A stretch of 64,000 nucleotides of DNA from Atkinsonella hypoxylon. Taxonomy: Eukaryota; Ascomycota; Sordariomycetes; Hypocreales; Clavicipitaceae. Each line of letters starts with the position of its first letter. The stretch's first letter is position 1. The stretch spans positions 1 through 64,000 of the forward strand of contig JFHB01000076.1 in NCBI GenBank assembly GCA_000729835.1. Direction: 5' to 3'. The notes beneath the pieces are model-generated. The model saw nothing but the letters and a program-made list of their open reading frames with translations. It was not told where the DNA came from and made no database searches. This document shows positions 9,817 through 22,289 of this stretch, piece after piece. A program made the position numbers and the translations under genes.

Positions 9817-11154
9817 ATGGGTAGAAATGGACAGACAGGAAGGCATCCCATACAAACTAGTGCAGTGATAGTGCTGGGGGCAAAAACGAGACCAGCTCTT
9901 CCGCCTCCATCACCACCAACGCCATGTACTTCACCCGCTCACAGCACATTGGTAGTAGAGCCACTGGAATCCTTCAGTCTTGGACAGCCCTCGCTGTTTT
10001 CACAAGAGACAGAAAATTCGCATCTTGCAGCATCATGCTGTAAAGAGTCACCAGCCACGAAGGACCGGCTACGGCATGGAATTCATGTTCTCAATACAGA
10101 GGCAGTAGCGCTCGCCAGCCTAGCGAAACTTTACGAAACAGATGCGACAGTCCGTGAGGAATTTAATGAAGCCGTGCAAACCATTGCGCGTCACGGCTCT
10201 CACAACGGAAAACTCGTCATAATTGGAGTTGGAAAGTCAGGCCATATTGGCAAGAAGCTTGTGGCCACTATGCAGAGTCTTGACATCCGGGCCGTCTTCC
10301 TGCACCCTACCGAGGCATTGCATGGTGATCTAGGCGTTATTGATTCCCACGACACACTCATGTTCATCACATATTCTGGCAAGACACCAGAGCTCATGCT
10401 ACTGTTACCACATCTAGACGACGCATTACCGACCGTCGTCCTTACGTCTCACATCCGCCGCGACACATGCGAACTGATCAAACGACGACCGAAGACCATC
10501 TTGCTATCTGCGCCAATCCCCGAAAGTGAGAGCAAGTCATTCGGTGTATCTGCGCCTACGTCATCCACCACCGTCGCGCTCGCTCTTGGAGATGCACTGG
10601 CCATAACGGCGGCAAAGGAGATGCACCGCAACGTGGCCGCCATATTTGCAAAAAACCACCCCGGTGGCGCAATAGGTGCAGCGACAGCGGCAAGGTCAGA
10701 AACGGCCACAAAGTCACCGCAGACGTTGAAAGACATATGTGTGCTCGTAGACGACATCCCTCATCTCCAAAGGCTCGGTCTCACATGGAAGAGTCAAGGG
10801 ATAGAACTGCTCCGCACAGGAGTCGACAGTAAATCAGGCTGGATAAGAACGCAAGACGATCAAGTCACGTGGCCAAGTCGGATTCGCGAGATAACGCTGG
10901 CGGAATTGCAGAAGCCTCTCGAGAAGCTCCTCAACGTGTTTGTCTCCCTCCACGACGTGCTGGCCATGTCGTCTGATACCTCCATTCGAAAAGCCGGAGA
11001 TATGGTCCGCTCGGCACGGCAAAACAACGTGGGGGAGACGCTGCTACCCTGCAGACCAGACGTACTTGGTGTCACGGAGGGGGGCAAGATCATGGGCGTC
11101 TTAGAAGCTCGTCATTTATTCGAGTTGCACAGTAGTAATGCCGATGTGGCTTGA
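9817..11154 (+). CDS. SIS-domain protein, KpsF/GutQ arabinose-5-phosphate isomerase-like
   Basis: Single exon, 445 aa. After a Pro/Ser-rich N-terminus of about 90 residues with no clear signal, the SIS sugar-phosphate fold begins with LVIIGVGKSGHIGKKL (about 132-147) and continues through EALHGDLGVI, MFITYSGKTPE and the helix ALGDALAITAAKEM. These are hallmark stretches of the KpsF/GutQ family, whose bacterial members interconvert ribulose-5-phosphate and arabinose-5-phosphate. The C-terminal ~150 residues hold a weak CBS-like segment (VLAMSSDTSIRKAGDMV ... KIMGVLEARHLFE). Fungi make no Kdo, so the physiological substrate is unknown; a sugar-phosphate isomerase or binding role is an inference from the fold. 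Bacterial ancestry is possible but cannot be tested here. Confidence 0.85.
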   Translation: MGRNGQTGRHPIQTSAVIVLGAKTRPALPPPSPPTPCTSPAHSTLVVEPLESFSLGQPSLFSQETENSHLAASCCKESPATKDRLRHGIHVLNTEAVALASLAKLYETDATVREEFNEAVQTIARHGSHNGKLVIIGVGKSGHIGKKLVATMQSLDIRAVFLHPTEALHGDLGVIDSHDTLMFITYSGKTPELMLLLPHLDDALPTVVLTSHIRRDTCELIKRRPKTILLSAPIPESESKSFGVSAPTSSTTVALALGDALAITAAKEMHRNVAAIFAKNHPGGAIGAATAARSETATKSPQTLKDICVLVDDIPHLQRLGLTWKSQGIELLRTGVDSKSGWIRTQDDQVTWPSRIREITLAELQKPLEKLLNVFVSLHDVLAMSSDTSIRKAGDMVRSARQNNVGETLLPCRPDVLGVTEGGKIMGVLEARHLFELHSSNADVA

Positions 11155-14100
11155 TGATACGGATATGGAATGACTTTTTTCTAATGCTGGCCTTTTGGCC
11201 GTTCCCCTGCTGGCGTGACGTGACGTTTGATTATTTGAGCCATGCGGGATTTATTATCGCCGGGACTAAGAATGTATCTTCTCATTGACTGACGTCAATT
11301 GGCAGCAAGGATTTGTTTCACTAGAATTCGTGGATATATGCCTGCATATTACTTGCATACAAAGCATCATTAGACGCTAGGCCGGTCGCACGAGATAAAA
11401 CACATGTGATTGCGAATAGAAAAGCATTGTCATGGGTGACTTGGTCTTGTTGGTCAAATCCTAGATACCCTAGACCTGTCGTGGCAAATGTCGTTGTGTG
11501 TAGTGGGAGTGTTTTGTCATATGGCGTCAACTGCAGCAAGTACACGCATGTCACTCATCACAGCCCTCGGTCAATCTCGTATGGAATAAAGGAAGCTAGG
11601 AAAATAAGTGCCTGCGAAGCTACACGAAGATAGGGCGTTCTTCAAGATTAAAGGCAAGAAAGCAAGCCATCTCGGCGTGGTCCATCGGAGGGAAAAAAAA
11701 GAGAACAAACCCTCAGATGCAAGCTCGACTTTGGGAAAGGAGAATCTGAGAAATCTCTCCCCAACGTAGGATTGCCACCACTCACTTTTATGCCGCGCTG
11801 GCGGGTTTGGGGTTTGTGGTAGATTGACCAGTCGACTGCTGGAGTATTGCATTCGCGGCCTTGCTCAATCGTGTTTCAACCTTGTCATGTTGGTGGTTAC
11901 TTGGGGGCACGGCCAAATTGACCTTTCCATTAACTAACTAACTACGGAATACGGAATACTAGGTAGGTACCTAGGTAGTTGTGCAGCGGAGGGCCGGAAA
12001 AAAGTGGTCCATCCATCTAGTTTAGTTTCTCTGGCGCTCGCGCCTTTGGATCTTGCTGCAGCAAGTCAGCTCTGGCGCTTCCGTCATCGGGCGCATGTAG
12101 GTAGGTACCTGTGGCCGACACACTTTGTCGCGGGGGCGCGCAGGCGTTCAACGAGCGAGGCACAGGTCCGGCTGTCGGATAAGCAGACCGAAGCAGAAAG
12201 CAAAGCAGCTGTTTTTCCTCAAAGATTGCTTCATGTCAGGTTGGGTGGTGCCTTCACCCAGTTCCCAGTTTCTTGGCACGCAGCTCCATCTGGTCAAGGC
12301 TTTGGAGGGGGACCCGGATCCGGACCCTGGAATTGACAAGCAATCTGCATATCTTCATCGACGTGGGCCATGGGCATTGGAACCACATCCATGCCCTGCT
12401 GCCTTCCAGGTTTCGTCGAACCGTTCCATTCACATCGCGACAGATGTGACAGGTGACAGACAGATGCAAACAGCGCCATGTACTCGTACTCCGTAGAGTT
12501 CGTCTGAGGAAGGAACGCACACGACAAGTTTGCGGATTCTCGGAATTGGCCCGCACCGTGGCCCGCCCCGGTCCCGGGCCGATAGATACATCAAGAAATT
12601 TCTCTGCGCAGGCAGGATTCAGGAATGGGTGGGCGCCGTACTAACAGTCGTACTAACAGTCGTATCAACAGTCGTATCAACAGTCGTATCAACAGTCGTA
12701 TCGGGACGCACAGCATCATGTCGAGTGCGTTATCCGCTTGCTTGAGGATTCGCAGGTGCCAGGAGCTCCATGGCGCAAAAAGGTCCATGCACGAGATGCA
12801 TGAGAAGACGACCTTTCTATTAAAGTCACGCCATGATTGGAGCCGTGTTATCACGGCCTGGCCACGTTTTCCCGAGGGCCTCGGCTTGTTTCCGGACCCC
12901 TCACTGTTGATTGACTCCCTTTTTTTTCTTTTTTTCTTTTTTTTAATTTTCAGGAAAAAAAAAAAGAGAAAAAACTTCGGAAAGATCTCCGCTTTTGTAT
13001 ATGCAATTTTTTTTCTTCCGTTTTCTCCTGAACATGCTACATTATTACTGGGATAAGCTTACATTAATGTGCAGGGACTAGTCCGTAACGGCATTGAGAA
13101 GAACAACATCTTCCTGAAATCCCCGCAGGCGATTCCTCTTCCTGATTATGATTCATGACACATTCTCAAACCAGCTCCCATGTGGCTGCCAGTGTCGATC
13201 CTGGCCCTTATATGAGATGTGAGATGCGCATATGACGCACGGTGTCGTTTTCGGTGCGACATTCGAAGAAAGAGGACCAAATAGAAACTTGTCGTAAGAC
13301 GTACATTTTGTCGCGGGATGTGAATGATGGCACGGCTGATTCAATGGATATGGTGTGCAGTAGTCTGTCCAATGGGTATTTGGCCATTCATGATAACGGC
13401 CAGGTCTGCAGCCGAATAACCTTGCCGAACCGTCCTATTATTAGAGCCAAGTCTAGAATGAAACCCAAACGACGCTGAACTTTAAGAAAGGCGAATAGGA
13501 ACAAGGAAAAAGGGAAAAAGAAAAGAAAAGTCGTAGGCACGCGACAGACTGCCGGAAACGTGAGCGGCCCGCAGCATTCGTCGTCCTGTGTCGCTAATCA
13601 GTCTCGGTGTTACAGCCAATATTGGCATCTGGTCACGCGCCTTGCTAGATCCGCTTGTGGCGTACTATGCATCAAATAGTATTGACCGACTCTTTGCAAA
13701 AGACGCAGTCTGCCTCATCTTTAGCAGCCAAGGACGTCGGAAGCTGAATTGCATCGTGATCCCACCACGCAGCAACATTCCATTAGCCACCTTCAATCCT
13801 ACCGCAAAAATCTGCCCGCTGGACGGAAAGGTAAAATCGCTGCCTCGTCAGCAGATGTGCTGTTGCTAGCAATTACGCATTTGCAGCCCGATTGATCGCT
13901 TCAGTGGCAGCCAACTCAGCTGGTCAGGTTGCTTCAGAGTTGGAGACTTGCAACCGGATATCTCGGAGAGGTTGTGTTGAAAATCTCGGCTTTGAACGGT
14001 CAAGGGAACATCGTCAATCAATCATCCAGAATTTACTGTTGTTGCATAACTATACGCGAAGAAGGGAGGCCCATTCGTTCGCTGTACCCTTGCAAGGAGG

Positions 14101-15908
14101 TGACAGATTACGCCACGGCTTCTGCCTTGAGTTTGGATAGTCGAAACGCGCCGTGTATTCTGTCACTCGTGTGTCAGGGATTGATTGTAGTCGGTGGGTA
14201 TGCTTTGAAAAACCAAGTGCCGTCCTTTTCAATCAACATATTTGTTCCAGACCAATCAGTATTGCCCTCGGTCGCCCAATGACAATTCAGTGCTGCGACT
14301 TACGGTTTGACTCACATGAGTGGCGGAAGGTATCGCGCAGATCTCCATCGGCTCTGCTGACTCTGGGGAAAGGCAATTCAACTGTGTCTGTGGCGCTTCC
14401 AGGATGGAAATTATCTCCAAATCATCCAAGACATTTCGACTGAACAAGCAATGAGAAGTGAAATCGTGACGACTTGACAAGAAAAAAAAAAAGACTTCCA
14501 ATACTCTCATCAGAGTCCAATTCGCACCTTACTCGCTATATCTTGCACCATGCCCGGCATTGTGGGCTGGGCTTTGATGAGGTACATCTTTGTTATCGGT
14601 TCGAGCAGTCGAGACCGAGCTATATGTGCAATGGCCCAGAAGAAGAACAAGGCCCCATTTCCACTGGAGTGACAAGACCGATGCATCCCCGGGGTTTGGG
14701 AATCAAGTTGCCACCCCCTGGGCAGCATGCGACTTGTCCGAGTCGTCAGAGTGGAGATGGCCAGCGATTGACGAAAATGATGCAAGGCAATGCGGATACG
14801 CCATACGTTTTTTGACTCTCTATTACTCGATGCTCGGCTGAGCGGTGGTGATGGTTGCGTTGCGAGAAGTTCGATCAGACGTCCAGACAAGCCAAGTTGG
14901 GAGATTTGATCATTGATCCATGGGTTCATGAGTCCATGAGTCCAACACTAGACTAGAACCTCTCACATGCATGGGCCGGCATGCTGGGGAGGCTCAAGGC
15001 GGTTCCATCTGCGAGTTGGGTCCAGCAAAACGTTACAATAACCTTCCTGTCCTTTCCTTCTTTCCAGGATGTCGGATGGGATAGGTTCAAGCCGACGGTG
15101 TTGTGCGGCGCCAATCATCTCAAACCAGGTTAAATCGGAAGATGGCTCGTTGGCCTTATCAAGCTAGGCGCTTTCGAGCTTGGTTCAGGTTCCCTGCGCC
15201 ATGGCCCTCGCAGAGCCGTGGATCATGTCGTGCTCCATTCTGCAAAAGCAGCCTTGGTTTTTTTTATGAATACGGCGAGCAGTGAGTAGGTAAGCAGAGC
15301 AGAAGGGAAGTTTGGAACGAAGTTCTGGTGCCGTGTCCGGCCAGCACCTTCCGTCGTTCCTTCCGAATTCCTTATCATGACCGGCCTCCCGACTTCTCGC
15401 CACACATTATTCCTTTTCTTTGCAATTGCACTTTCTGAGTCCATCAATATCCAGGACACTTTTTGCTGTCATTCTTTCAGCGCTTGTGCTGACGTTGGCC
15501 ACCTTGAATCGCAGCCGCATCTCCTTTCGACGACGACATTCGGGTTCTCGTTGAGATAGTGACCCATCAATTACCGGCTTGGGCTCAACGGCCTCTATCT
15601 TGGCGCGTCTTATCTCGATGAAATATCAACCAGGTATCAACTCAACTGAAGACTCGACGCAAAACACTACCTAGCTTTTGCATTCAACAGAGCATTCGAG
15701 ATTCGAGACCCAGGTCTCTACGTCATTCGGGCAGATTGTCCGCTATTAGGACGATATTTAGCTGCTGCTGCGACACAGCTCTCTTCCTACTCCGCCAACG
15801 TGCCCATCGACCGTTGAAAACCTGTGAGCAGCCACGGCGAATGCCGTTATCATCCTCACCGTCTTTCCTTATTGTCGCTCATCCGCATCTCGCGCCGACA
15901 AAAGTATT
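11155..15908. other. Long intergenic region, no gene recognised
   Basis: About 4.75 kb without a supportable gene. It contains two TAGGTAGGTACC-type elements (11961-11980 and 12097-12110), a TACTCCGTA motif (12487-12495), a 12-bp tandem repeat (12637-12704), and a T-rich stretch followed by an A-rich stretch near 12920-12975 that could pair as a hairpin. The last ~500 bases before 15909 are pyrimidine-rich and probably form the leader of the SPX gene. Confidence 0.6.
12637..12704. repeat. 12-bp tandem repeat, five units plus a partial
   Basis: Two units of CGTACTAACAGT are followed by three of CGTATCAACAGT and a partial sixth unit. The period is exactly 12, so all frames stay open through it and generate artefactual repeat peptides. 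Confidence 0.9.
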
Positions 15909-17633
15909 ATGAAATACGGACAACAGTTGGAACAAGAATCTGTTCCGGAATGGAGTCTTCGTAAGTACCCGCCATCCACATGCATGCCTTGCATATGCAG
16001 CCAGCCCGCGGCCTTTTTGAGTCGCCCTGAGGCAGCTCTGCCACGCATCACCTATCGATTCGCCCCTCCTTGGGGCATGTCTCAAATTCCTCTTTTCATA
16101 CTTACTGACATTGCTGTTTTTTTTTTTTTTTGCACAACACCAGATAACCTGGACTACAATTCTCTCAAACATGAGATCAAAGTGCATACCATGCGCGACC
16201 AGGCTACGGCCATTGCAATTCCTGGCCACCAAGACACAGCCTTGAAAAAATTCGAGGATGGGCTCTATCTCGAGCTGTGCCGTCAACATGACCGTGTTGG
16301 TATGTTCATCACGAGTAAGGCAGATGAGATTTCCAGGCGACTAGGTATGTGGCACTCAAAAATAAGCTCGATGCGAGCGATTCTTCAAGGTTTGTGTGAT
16401 TGTAAAGCTGACTAAGCCATCAACCGCGCTGCAGAGCATCTGGCTAGTAAAACCCAACGCTGGGTGGCTAAATACTCTGATGCGAACAATTCCACACTAT
16501 CTTTGAGACGCCAACGAAGGTTAGCCAAGTACGAGAGAGAACTGCTGCGATGCGGCCAGGAGATTCAGGCGCTTTCACGTTTCACCAATGCCCAAGTAAT
16601 TGCGTTTCGCAAGATTCTTAAAAAATACAAGGTGAGAGAATAAAAAAGCGAAATCGTGCTATGCATATTTGCATATTTGGTGTGCCAAATCAAGACATCG
16701 ACTAACATAAACTTGACCCAATAGAAATGGACTGGCTCAACAACCTTGACTACTCGGTTCAATGAGAACATTCTTAGCAACCCTAAAAGCTTCACCAAAC
16801 GGACATTTGAGCATTCGCAAAATCGACACGACGAAATCCTCGCTTATCTGCTGGCAACAAATCCCCCCTTCACCGAGCCAAGCTCTCCCGAGGCTGACGA
16901 GCAAGGTGCACCCGATCTGCCGGAGCGCCACCACTCTCAGCAGGTTGACTTCGAGCCCCGGCCTCGCGCTCAATTGGACTTGCCAGTAAAGTATTGGAAT
17001 GAATACGATGACGGCAGTGAAGCAGGCAGGCCCGAGGATGATTATGCAATCTACATTAACCCTGATGACGAAATGGGCTTCCCAGGGTTCGCCTACGTAA
17101 ATGCCATGTTGGCATTGCCATACGAGAAAGCGAAGCAATGGTTCAGGATGAGGCGACCGAGCAATGAGCATCGTCCACTGCTCTCCTCGGAGCATGGGTC
17201 CACACTTGGTTACGCTTCCACCGTCGTGGACTCGGAGGAAGAAGGATATTGTAGCTCTGATGGCTACCCCCAACTCGGATATGCCACTCACTATGCGTTG
17301 CCCAGCATCGAAGAACAAAGGGTGCAGCGGTATCGTGAAAAGGTGCTCATGTGGGGTAGTGTAGGCTGCTTTGTGGTCTCGTTTGCGCTTTTTGGTATAG
17401 CCAGTGTCCTTATTCTGACGGGCAAGCACAAACTTCGTGTCGAAGTGGATGCTGGTGTGACTGTCGGCGTCATGATTAGTCTGTTCTGCGCTGGCTCTGG
17501 CCTCGGCATGACGCTTTATCGCCGAGATCCTCTCTCCATTTTATACAGAATCATGATTTGGGGTGCCTTTGTTGCGTCTTGTATTCTGAATGGCATGCTC
17601 TTGGTACTGGTCCTTGGAAGCGCGCCGTTATGA
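15909..17633 (+). CDS. SPX-domain protein with three C-terminal membrane segments
   Basis: Four exons with all phases closing: 15909-15960, 16144-16344, 16435-16631 and 16725-17633; product 452 aa. The N-terminus MKYGQQLEQESVPEWSLHNL is the start of an SPX domain, a sensor of inositol pyrophosphates in phosphate homeostasis. It continues with ALKKFEDGLYLELCRQHDRV and the later helix FTNAQVIAFRKILKKYKKWT. A long acidic middle follows (about 230-340). The C-terminal ~110 residues hold three hydrophobic helices (starting near VLMWGSVGCFVVSFALFG, VDAGVTVGVMISLFCAG and LYRIMIWGAFVASCILNG). This resembles the SPX plus Vtc1-like membrane layout, but the VTC polyphosphate polymerase core is absent. 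A vacuolar or other endomembrane regulator is an inference. Confidence 0.87.
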
Positions 17634-19039
17634 GAGGGAGACTTCATCACATGCGGATATTAAACATATTTTGGTGATTATTCTACGGAGCTTGAACCTG
17701 ATCTGCTTGAGTTTTCGATGGCGTTTGGGGTTGTGATGATGAACTGAATACAGAGGCTGGAATTGTCTCGTTGCAGACTTGCACAATGGAGCCGTTGTCC
17801 TTCGAGCATGTGGGTGAGAGATTTTGGATGGCAAAGTGGTCATGATTGGATGTCAATATGATAGATAAGGCGATGGAAAGCTTCGCGGTATATAAGTAGG
17901 GAAGAAGTTGCAAATATACAAAAGTTATCGTCACTGAATTGCGAAGTCGGAGTTGGACAGACAATGCCAACCAACCTACATGCTCGGCGGTCACCGCGAC
18001 CATTCGTCGCCAATCTATAACCGCGGCCCAAGTTGAAAATGTACAGACCACCCGAAAATGAGACGAGCTTGTATCATCATTGTCTTGAATGGCGAGCCCA
18101 AGTCCGGCTGCCATGATACGTGCAAGCGCAAGGCAAGCTAATAGCAGTCAATTGAGCACGCTTTCTAGCCTGAGCATGAATACAAGATGCCAATCTAAGC
18201 AACATCGGCGCCATGATTTATCGAGGTACTTTAACGACTTTGATGAATGCGCTTGCCCGCCACGGCACCGCTTTAAGTCACGGGTGTCAAGCAGACGACG
18301 AATACCGCAGCATTACGATAGCAACGAGCTTGGCAATAGCTTCTCCAAGCCCCAGACAAGGTCCCATTTCCAGCCTGGATAGATATCCCTTAATTGACAG
18401 TTCCGCTTCAGGCGCAGCGGCGTATTGTTCACGAATAAAAGCACATTATCCATTGGCATATCTACATGCACACCTGTTCCAAAAGCAAATGAAAAAAAAT
18501 AAAAAATAAAAAATAAAACAGAAACCCCGTTCATGTCATCATGGTGTGCAAGTGCAAGCACCCCCTTTTTTTTTTTAATTCCCCTCCCCTGACCTGACCT
18601 GGGGAATATAGCTAGTTGCAACGTTCCTGTTATGCCTATGCCGACCTTTGCTCCTGAGTCGTGGCGGGGTCATAACCAGTTGCTTTTGGCCGCAATTCCC
18701 AAGCGGTGGTTCGTATGAATTAATAACTACGAGGCAAGACCAAGTAGTGAAGTGTAGAGGATCAAGGCAGAAACGCATCGACTGGTCCCGGCTGTCTTGG
18801 GCCAGGTCACTGACGTAGCTGGTACTAAAGTCATAATACCACGGGGGGTTTTTTTTTTCAAAAAAAAAAAAAAAGAAAAAAAAAAAGAAAAAAACAAGAA
18901 ATAGAATATGTTGTACATCACGTATGTGCCACACTCACACTGTGCGGTATACGTAATTGCTAGTTGCTCAACCTAGCGCCGTATCGACTTCATGTCGGCA
19001 CCTTGTGAAGACAGATCCGCAGTTTTGTCCCGGCTAGAG
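17634..19039. other. Tail-to-tail intergenic region with homopolymer tracts
   Basis: Lies between the ends of the SPX gene (+) and the fungal-specific gene (-), so it holds two 3' flanks and no promoter is expected. It includes T and A tracts at 18565-18577 and 18846-18893 (poly-T followed by poly-A interrupted by single G). No coding region is supported. Confidence 0.6.
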
Positions 19040-22000
19040 CTATTGCGCATGTCTGGCTATAGCTGCCGTATGGCCGTGATCCGGCGTCCACTCCTGTCTG
19101 CCGTGAGCCGCAGGGCCATGGCGTGCCGGGTCGTAGAACGTTGGCTGCGGCTGCGGTGGCTCTCGGGCTTCCGCTTCGAACTTGCCACGCTCTATGGGGG
19201 TGCCATCGCTGGATGGCCGGCCGGTCATGTGGACGACTGTGCTTTCTGGCGCGAAGACACTACTAGCAGCTTTCTCGTGCACGGGACGCCAAGGGCCTCG
19301 AGAATGAGCTGCCGCGCTTTCAGTCGCCTCGGCATGGGCGTACGTAGAGCCGCATTGTTCTATTTGGCTGGTTATTGAGGGTAACGTGGGCGGCGTGACG
19401 GGATAGCTCCGGCTGGTGGGATATCGGCTGGGCTGATGTCCATAGCCAGAAGCATGGTATTGATGGTATGAACTCTGGGCGTAAGACCCCTCGCGTGGCC
19501 GTGGATACAAAGACATGCGAGCTTGATCATTCGGGGCATGCTGGGCATGGTGAGGCTGTCCGACCGCGTGGTAGGCATGTTGGCTGTACTCCAGTGGTTG
19601 CATCTTGGGCGCGGTATTCTGCGAACGGGGCGGCCGGCCGACTGGTCCCTGTTGATTGTATCCATACGGAGTAGATGCAATATAAGAGATATAAGAGTGT
19701 GCTGGCTCTTGCATTTGTGCGTTGTGTAGCTCGGCCGACTGATGGTGCGGGAAAGTAGCAGCTCGGGCAGTGCACGGCCACTTTCCAGGGGGGCTCAGGA
19801 TATCCTCATCATCTGGAGGATGGCTGCCGTAGCCCACGTCTCCATACATAGGGTGTTGTCGTGTGAGGGATCCAAACTCTGGAGCTTTGCGTTTGGCAGA
19901 CTTGGCTGCGCTGGAAGATCCGGTCTGTCTTCGAGATCGGGCAGGCTTACCGGCCTCCTTTTCGCTCTCATCGTCCACAATGTCGGGGAGAAACTCAATC
20001 TCCGGCACCTGGGTCAGAGCGCCGCTCTCAATCTCTTCGCGCAGGCGAGCGGCGACGGCAAACATGCGGGCCGTATCAAAGCCATCGCCCAGCTCATCAA
20101 TGATCCACGAAGGAATGTGGCTAGCCTCGAGGGCTGTAGCATCATCTTCTTCCTCGTTTCCGCACTTGCTTCCTTGAAGTCGCTTCTCCTCTCGTTTTCG
20201 TAGCGACAAAGTCCATGATTTGATGTAGGCGCCTTTGCCTCTGGCTTGGTTCTGGTCGCTCCAGGCCTTGAGTCGCCTAATTTGGGCTTCCACCAGTTCC
20301 ATCTGAGTGACGGGATACGTTCTGGCATTTCGGTATCGAACTCTCTGATAATGCTTACGGCAATAGTATACCCATACCATTTTCGGAATCTTGAGGGTGC
20401 AAGTCTTGTTGCGACCGAACAAGTGTGAGATAGCTTTACGGAGCTGAGAGCCAGTGTCACAATCATTCACGAACATGCAGACTGGCTTTTGCTCGTTGTC
20501 CTCATCCAGGGGAATGGTAGTGAAGGAAGGTTTCAAAGGACGTTGCTCGGAATCGATAGCGTCGGATGTGACTGCTGAAGGGGGGTGGCGTGTGGACGTT
20601 GATGCACAAGTTTCGGCATCATCGTTCGGGCCCTGTCTCAAGTTTCCATCTCTCGTATATTGGGATGGCTCGCTTTGGCTGAAAGTCACATATTCTCTCC
20701 CGTCGCCTCGTAATGCAGAATGCGTGTTTTGATTCTCCGTCACAGCCATGATTTCACTATGAGCCAGAACTGCCTTGAGTTGTCTAGAAGAGTTGCGGTT
20801 TTCCAAGGAAGAATAATCTGATGCGGAAGTCGTTCTTTTGTGTGATTTCAAAGGGTTGTCGAAGTGAGACTTTTCGGTTGAGAGATCACTATTGTAGTGC
20901 AAGATTAGCTGAAAAGCACCCAGGAGAAAGCCAGAGATGAGGTATCTTGAAAAGATCAATGATGGGGTACGCTTTTCATGACGGATCTGAATGAAAATGC
21001 GTCCAGTCGAGCTCGTTATTTGCTCCTTGACTTAGAACGATAGACCGACCATCCAGGCATAAGTCAATAGAGGAGCCAAGGACTCAAAGCCGAAGTGTAA
21101 TTTCAAAGAACATCACACACTCTGCCACCGAACGCTTGATCGGAACAAGACCAGAAGTATCAAGCGATCAAGTGTGTATTTGTGTTGGTTTTGGTCATTA
21201 AAACGCCTGGGGCAGGCATTTACTCGTTGAGTCCTTTTAAGCGCATCACGACTCTCTTCCCCAACAGTGATTCACCCACATTAAAAGGTGAGCGTCCAAC
21301 CCCCAACGTATTTCAGACCAGCTGCAGTCTAACTTGCATTGACAGATCATACAGGAACTTCCAATAGTGTAGTTCGTTGCAGGGCAGACAAGGTAAGCAA
21401 ACTCAAGGGTTATGCCGGATACTAACCTAGCGCGAGCCTCGCCGGCCTGAGGCTTGTTCAAGCCCTTCATATTCAAAACCGCGTCCGACGGGCTCCCCAA
21501 TCGTTTGGGAAAGGGTATCTCATCAGTCTTATGGTAAGGTAAAGATCGGTTTCCAATTTGAGGTTGCGATCCTCTCTTTGACGAGCTTGATGTTCGGCAC
21601 AATTCACTACAGGACGACAGCGTTCTTTCCAATAGTGGTAGTTCTACAAGGGACTGGCGAGCGCTGTGTGCACCACTCAGCGTAGTGACTGAGGATATTC
21701 TGGAATTGGACCCAGATCTCCATGAGGCAAAGGATGACAGGCTGCTGTGGCTGTCGGAGAACTTATGTCCCTGTACATCAGGTGTTTCCGTACTCTGTTG
21801 ACTGTCTTCCCATCGACCTTGTCTTGCATGCAAAATTAGAATTACAACATTTAAGCGGCAGAAAGATGCAACTTACTGGTTTAGTTGTGCTCGTGTGGGC
21901 TGTGAGTGAGGTTGCGATAACTCCCAGTCAATAGACGTTGAATCCGTAGAGCCAGCCCTCGAATGTCTCTTCGTGGCGGATGATCCAAAGGAACTCTCTG

Positions 22001-22289
22001 AGTCGGGATTTTCACTTGCTGAACGGAAGGAGAAGATGGAATCTGAGCAAGACTTTTGGTCAATATCCAACGGCAGTGCGTAGCCACCCGCACTCCATGG
22101 CTTTCTGCTTTTCAATAGTTTTGAATCCCAGTCTTGCTGTGGACTTGTTCTGTCGGGGGAAGGCGTTAGAAGTGGCGCAGATTGCAGTGTCTTTTGGGTC
22201 GAAAAACAAGACGAGGGAGTGGTCTCTCTCGTGTAACTTTTGCGGTTTGCCGAAGCTGCTGATTGATTCAGCAGTGAAGTGACATCCAT
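19040..22289 (-). CDS. Fungal-specific protein with conserved Cys/basic domain, unknown function
   Basis: Model of three exons, phases closing: 22289-21877, 21822-21427 and 20888-19040; product about 885 aa. The first acceptor could instead sit 15-45 nt further in. The N-terminus MDVTSLLNQ and Ser-rich exons 1-2 (GHKFSDSHSSLSSF, SPSDAVLN) resemble the start of hypocrealean proteins whose middle carries a CxxxxxCDTGSQLRKAISHxFGRNKxC domain. That domain is here at about residues 405-520 (CMFVNDCDTGSQLRKAISHL ... VWVYYCRKHYQRVRYRN). The C-terminal half is rich in His, Tyr, Gln and Pro and looks disordered. I recall relatives labelled ORP1-like in some genomes but know no function. A nuclear regulator is only a guess from composition. 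The second intron is 538 nt, unusually long for this window. A shorter model would start at the in-frame ATG for MAVTENQ near 20747. Confidence 0.68.

Noticed and set aside
11290..11297. Perfect TGACGTCA palindrome
   Set aside because: One copy of an 8-mer is about what chance predicts in a window of this size, and it lies downstream of the SIS gene with no start codon close by.
12637..12704. Repeat-peptide coding region
   Set aside because: The 12-bp period keeps every frame open, so the repetitive peptides on both strands are an artefact of the tandem repeat.
20742..20959. Start of the fungal-specific gene at an ATG with a hydrophobic N-terminus (MIFSRYLISGFLLGAFQ)
   Set aside because: This segment falls inside the inferred intron 2. 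The spliced model gives phase closure and a better match to the expected Ser-rich N-terminal region.
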